Of a stretch of DNA of 64,000 bases, positions 60,400 through 64,000 are shown in pieces. Numbering within the stretch: the stretch's first letter is position 1; every line of letters starts with the position of its first letter. The notes beneath the pieces were generated by a model. It was not told where the DNA came from, made no database searches, and worked only from the letters and a program-made list of their open reading frames with translations. A program made the translations under genes and the position numbers. Origin of the DNA: Morinoia aosen (Eukaryota; Arthropoda; Malacostraca; Amphipoda; Talitridae); NCBI GenBank assembly GCA_030386875.1, contig CM059563.1, positions 29,302,139 through 29,366,138 of the forward strand. Direction: 5' to 3'.

Positions 60400-61790
60400 A
60401 AAATGAAGGGAACGAGCACACTCAGAATGAAAAGAACAAATATACTCAGGATGAAGGGAACAATCATACACAGAACGAAGGGAACAAACATACACAGAAC
60501 GAAGTTAACAGACATACACAGAACGAAGGGAACAAATATACACAGAACGAAGTTAACAGACATACACAGATCGAAGGGAACAGACATACACAGAACGAAG
60601 GGAACAGACATACACAGAACGAAGGGAACAGACATACACAGAACGAAAGGAGTAGACATACACAGAACGAAGGGAACAGACATACACAGAACGAAGGGAA
60701 CAGACATACACAGAACGAAGGGAACAGACATACACAGAACGAAGGGAATAGACATACACAGAACGAAGTTAACAGACATACACAGAACGAAGGGAACAAA
60801 TATACACAGAACGAAGGGAACAGACATACACAGAACGAAAGGAACAGACATACACCGAACGAAGGGAACAGACATACACAGAACGAAGTTAACAGACATA
60901 CACAGAACGAAGGGAACAAATATACACAGAACGAAGGGAACAGACATACACAGAACGAAGGGAACAGACATACACAGAACGAAGGGAACAGACATACACA
61001 GAACGAAGGGAACAGACATACACAGAACGAAGTTAACAGACATATACAGAACGAAGGGAACAGACATACACAGAACGAAGGGAACAGACATACACAGAAC
61101 GAAGGGAACAGACATACACAGAACGAAGGGAACAGACATACACAGAACGAAGGGAACAGACATACACAGAACGAAGGGAACAGACATACACAGAATGAAG
61201 GGAACAAACATACACAGAACGAGGGGAACAAACATACACAGAACGAAGGGAACAGACATACACAGAACGAAGGGAATAGACATACACAGAACGAAGGGAA
61301 CAGACATACACAGAACGAAGGGAACAGACATACACGGAACGAAGGGAACAGACATACACAGAATGAAGGGAACAAACATACACAGAACGAGGGGAACAAA
61401 CATACACAGAACGAAGGGAACAGACATACACAGAACGAAGGGAACAGACATACACAGAACGAAGGGAACAGACATACACAGAACGAAGGGAACAGACATA
61501 CACAGAACGAAGGGAACAGACATACACAGAATGAAGGGAACAAACATACACAGAACGAGGGGAACAAACATACACAGAACGAAGGGAACAGACATACACA
61601 GAACGAAGGGAACAGACATACACAGAATGAAGGGAACAAACATACACAGAACGAGGGGAACAAACATACACAGAACGAAGGGAACAGACATACACAGAAC
61701 GAAGCGAACAGACATACACAGAACGAAGGGAACAGACATACACAGAACGAAGAAAACAAACATACACAGAACGAAGGAAACAAACACACA
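60400..61790. repeat. 24-bp tandem satellite, ~58 units
   Basis: The consensus unit is AACGAAGGGAACAGACATACACAG. As 24 is divisible by three, any frame without a stop in one unit stays open across the array. This explains the ~470-500-codon frames on both strands (plus 60403-61902; minus 60384-61802 and 60464-61870). None has a non-repetitive conserved domain. Variant pairs (GAATGAAGGGAACAAACATA then CACAGAACGAGGGGAACAAA) recur at 61193, 61361, 61529 and 61625, showing 7-unit (168 bp) and 4-unit (96 bp) higher-order periods. The edges (60400-60470 and 61750-61790) are degenerate. Confidence 0.97.
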
Positions 61791-62199
61791 GTACACCTGC
61801 ATAACAGAAATTCAGGCTTCTTTACTGCAGTGCTGCATGGCGGCGCCACGGTGTCCTTGCCGCAGTACAATCGTTATGTCGCTGCACACAGTAACAACTT
61901 GATTGTATTGCTGCAGTCTGTGATGGCTACATAGCAACTCTGCATAGTAACGCTGTCTGTATTCACTATGAGAAGCATAGTAACACTGCAATCTGTTTTC
62001 AGTATGTGTTGCATTGTAACTATAGTCTTTAATTCCTATGAGCTGCATGATAATAAAGAAGTTTATATACAATAAGTGCTTTATAATAACACTCAAAAAA
62101 CATCTTTAGGATAGCTGCACTGTATGTTACGATGACTGAAGTGTTACACTTCAGTTCGCTAAGTCTGTACGCAGCAACACTTTACAAAACTGCGTACCA

Positions 62200-62290
62200 G
62201 CACTGCAGGCTGTAACGTCTGCACTGCAGGCTGTGACGTCTGCACTGCAGTCCCTGCAGGCTGTGAAATCTGCATTGCAGTCACTGCAGA
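62200..62290. repeat. ~21-bp tandem repeat, ~4 units
   Basis: CACTGCAGGCTGTGACGTCTG and variants, head to tail; the last units are altered (TGAAATCTGCATTGCAGT). Confidence 0.88.
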
Positions 62291-62993
62291 GGAATGTTAG
62301 CGCCTTGTAAGCGCCAGCGAAGACACGCAGTTTTGCAGGCCCGAGGTCGCGTTATCGAGCTCCTCAATAATGGCAGGCAACATGACATGAGCAGAGCGCT
62401 GGAAGTGTCACACACCCTGGGCCCTCACCTCTCGAAAATTGCCTGCCAGTTTGCAGTTTCTTAGAGCTTGAACTGGCTTGAGATTGTCCTGTATTTGAGC
62501 AGATGGGTTACTGAACGGAATAGTGTAGCCTTTCAATCACAGACGTGATGGAAAAGAAGAATTTCGTAAAAAAATTAAGAGACGTATTTCATGAGAAAGT
62601 TTTGGTCCACTTTTGAGCAAAATTTTAGGATCAGGGGAGGAAAAGTTTCATTTTGTTTCCATATAATAACCAAAGAAGGAAAGCAAGCTCATCTGCGTGC
62701 ATTATAAATGAAGTTAATAAAAATTCACTGGCAATGCCTTCGTAAAATCACTTCTAATAAAATTAAAGTAAGAAATTTTTACTTGACTATTTTTTAAGAC
62801 GTAAAAACTCTGCATTTCTTTGAGAGGCAGTTTGAACTCTACGGTTTAACTACGGAATGCAAAAGTTGAAATATGCTAAAACATAATCTATAAAAGGTAA
62901 ATTAACACTGCTAACTGTTTGAATACAAGACCCTTTGGTATAATGCTGTCTTGTGCTGGAATTCAGGGGAGAAACAGGAAGCCAGCTTGTTCG

Positions 62994-63246
62994 ATGGTTC
63001 TGTTTACTTGGTCAACCACATAATATGGTTCTGTTTACTTGGTCAGCCACATAATATGGTTCTGTTTACTTGATCAACCACATAATATGGTTCTGTTTAC
63101 TTGGTCAACGACACAATATGCAATATGGTTCTGTTTACTTCGTCACCCACACAATATGATTCTGTTTACTTGGTCAACCACACAATATGGTTCTGTTTAC
63201 TTGGTTAACCACACAATATGGTTCTGTTTACTTGGTCAACCACACT
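62994..63246. repeat. 31-bp tandem repeat, 8 units
   Basis: TGGTTCTGTTTACTTGGTCA then ACCACATAATA, with starts near 62996, 63027, 63058, 63089, 63126, 63158, 63188 and 63219. One unit carries an extra GCAATAT. Frames through it read as FTW..TTQYGSVY repeats and are not genes. Confidence 0.95.
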
Positions 63247-64000
63247 CTCATGGACGATCCTTGTAAAGATGCACAATGCGCACACCTGAAGTTATACGTA
63301 ACAACACCATGGCAATCGGTGCAATATCGTTTGAGCAGAAAAAAGCCTATGGTGAGCTTGCTTAGTCTTGTAATACAAAAAAAAGCCTCTGAAAACCGAC
63401 AGAAATTTCTTCATTCCCCGTTTTATTGCACAGATGTTCTCTTTTATTTTTCGAATTAAATAATTCGAGTGAAAATGCCTCGTAACGTCATCGAAACTGA
63501 AAAATAGCGTTTAACTCAAAATGATCTTCCATACGTGGACGATGTATCATTTTGCGAGTATTTTGGAGCTATAAATAATCAGGAAAAGAATATAAATTTT
63601 CATCGAGCGCTTTCACTCCAATCGAAAAATTCTGATAACCCCCACAAATTTTTGCAGTAGATCGCTTCGTTATTATGTAAAACTTCATTCTTCTTGAGTA
63701 AAATGTTCTCATTAAACTCCAGAAGTTGTAGATTACACTCCTGTATCAAGTCAAGAAAACGTTCATTACAAAGTTTAGAATTCGCAATGATAAATTAAAA
63801 TTCCCTCTACATAAACCAATTGCTGCTTACCGTAACTTCAAATGAATGTACCACTACTAAGAGGCAGAGTTAAACACCTCGCTATGGTGGCCTGGTCGCC
63901 CATGTCGGTCTCTTTAGCGTGACCTTAACTAATTTTAGGTGATCCGCCATTAAGGAAGATGAATCATGACCCAGGGTTCCGGCCAGCGGGCTTGTAATCC

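Larger units (their letters stand above)
47532..64000 (+). other. Presumed intron 1 of the futsch-like gene (incomplete)
   Basis: It begins with the strong donor GTAAGC at 47532. I found no downstream frame resembling the next MAP1 segment, so the intron would exceed 16.4 kb. It contains only repeats, one MITE, a fold-back and unique AT-rich DNA. Stretches 47532-50437, 51216-52845, 53011-53934, 54281-55342, 56793-58981, 59210-60399 and 63247-64000 hold nothing I can name. Another gene nested on either strand cannot be excluded. Confidence 0.6.

Noticed and set aside
60384-61870. Minus-strand ~470-codon frames (VPFVLCMS and FPSFCVCL repeats)
   Set aside because: Same satellite read in other frames. 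The apparent hydrophobicity is a product of the repeat.
60403-61902. Plus-strand 499-codon frame (MKGT..IHRTK repeats)
   Set aside because: It is a translation of the 24-bp satellite, with comparably long frames open on the minus strand and no unique domain.
63880-64000. tRNA-derived SINE or tRNA-like sequence at the right edge (GGTGGCCTGGTCG, GGGTTCCGGCC)
   Set aside because: The A-box and B-box matches are imperfect, no cloverleaf can be drawn, and the window ends there.
1-64000. CRISPR arrays
   Set aside because: The regular repeats here are contiguous, with no unique spacers, and the DNA is eukaryotic.

Overview
This window looks like gene-poor nuclear DNA of a eukaryote, most probably an insect. 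It is AT-rich, has no prokaryote-style gene packing, contains spliced-gene signals, and carries insect-type DNA transposon relics (mariner-family, hAT-like and TTAA-flanked elements). The best-supported gene is a single first coding exon near 47.4 kb. Its peptide matches the conserved N-terminus of the arthropod MAP1-family protein Futsch. I cannot name the species.

Layout. 1-4.6 kb: a 26/27-bp satellite, a hairpin element, a 41-bp satellite and a 220-bp TTAA-flanked MITE. 4.6-9.7 kb: unique AT-rich DNA with a ~70-bp degenerate array, and an ~82-bp array interrupted by a 432-bp element with ~52-bp inverted ends. 10.1-11.4 kb: a 40-bp satellite of self-complementary units. 13.66-15.13 kb: a 1.46-kb TTAA-flanked element built from nested direct and inverted repeats. 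15-23.9 kb: several short arrays and a hAT-like MITE. 23.97-24.88 kb: an internally deleted mariner-family element with near-intact inverted ends. 25.6-46.6 kb: mostly unique DNA broken by about a dozen degenerate minisatellites of 40-175 bp. One GC-rich possible first exon lies at 26.28-26.42 kb, and a long fold-back sits at 31.3 kb. 46.8-47.53 kb: GC-rich promoter-like DNA with a palindromic NRF-1/Ewg-type site, then the MAP1/futsch-like first exon and its splice donor. 47.53 kb to the end: apparently intron 1 of that gene (more than 16.4 kb, no second exon recognised), holding a 24-bp satellite of ~58 units, a second copy of the TTAA MITE, another fold-back and more minisatellites.

The long open frames here are by-products of tandem repeats (notably 60.4-61.9 kb) and are not called as genes. 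By my hand-drawn boundaries, about a fifth of the window is tandem repeat made of more than 25 unrelated unit sequences. I found no rRNA, convincing tRNA, CRISPR array or operon, and nothing that amounts to a new multi-gene system. The main points of interest are the futsch-like promoter and exon, the candidate exon at 26.3 kb, and the inverted-repeat elements.
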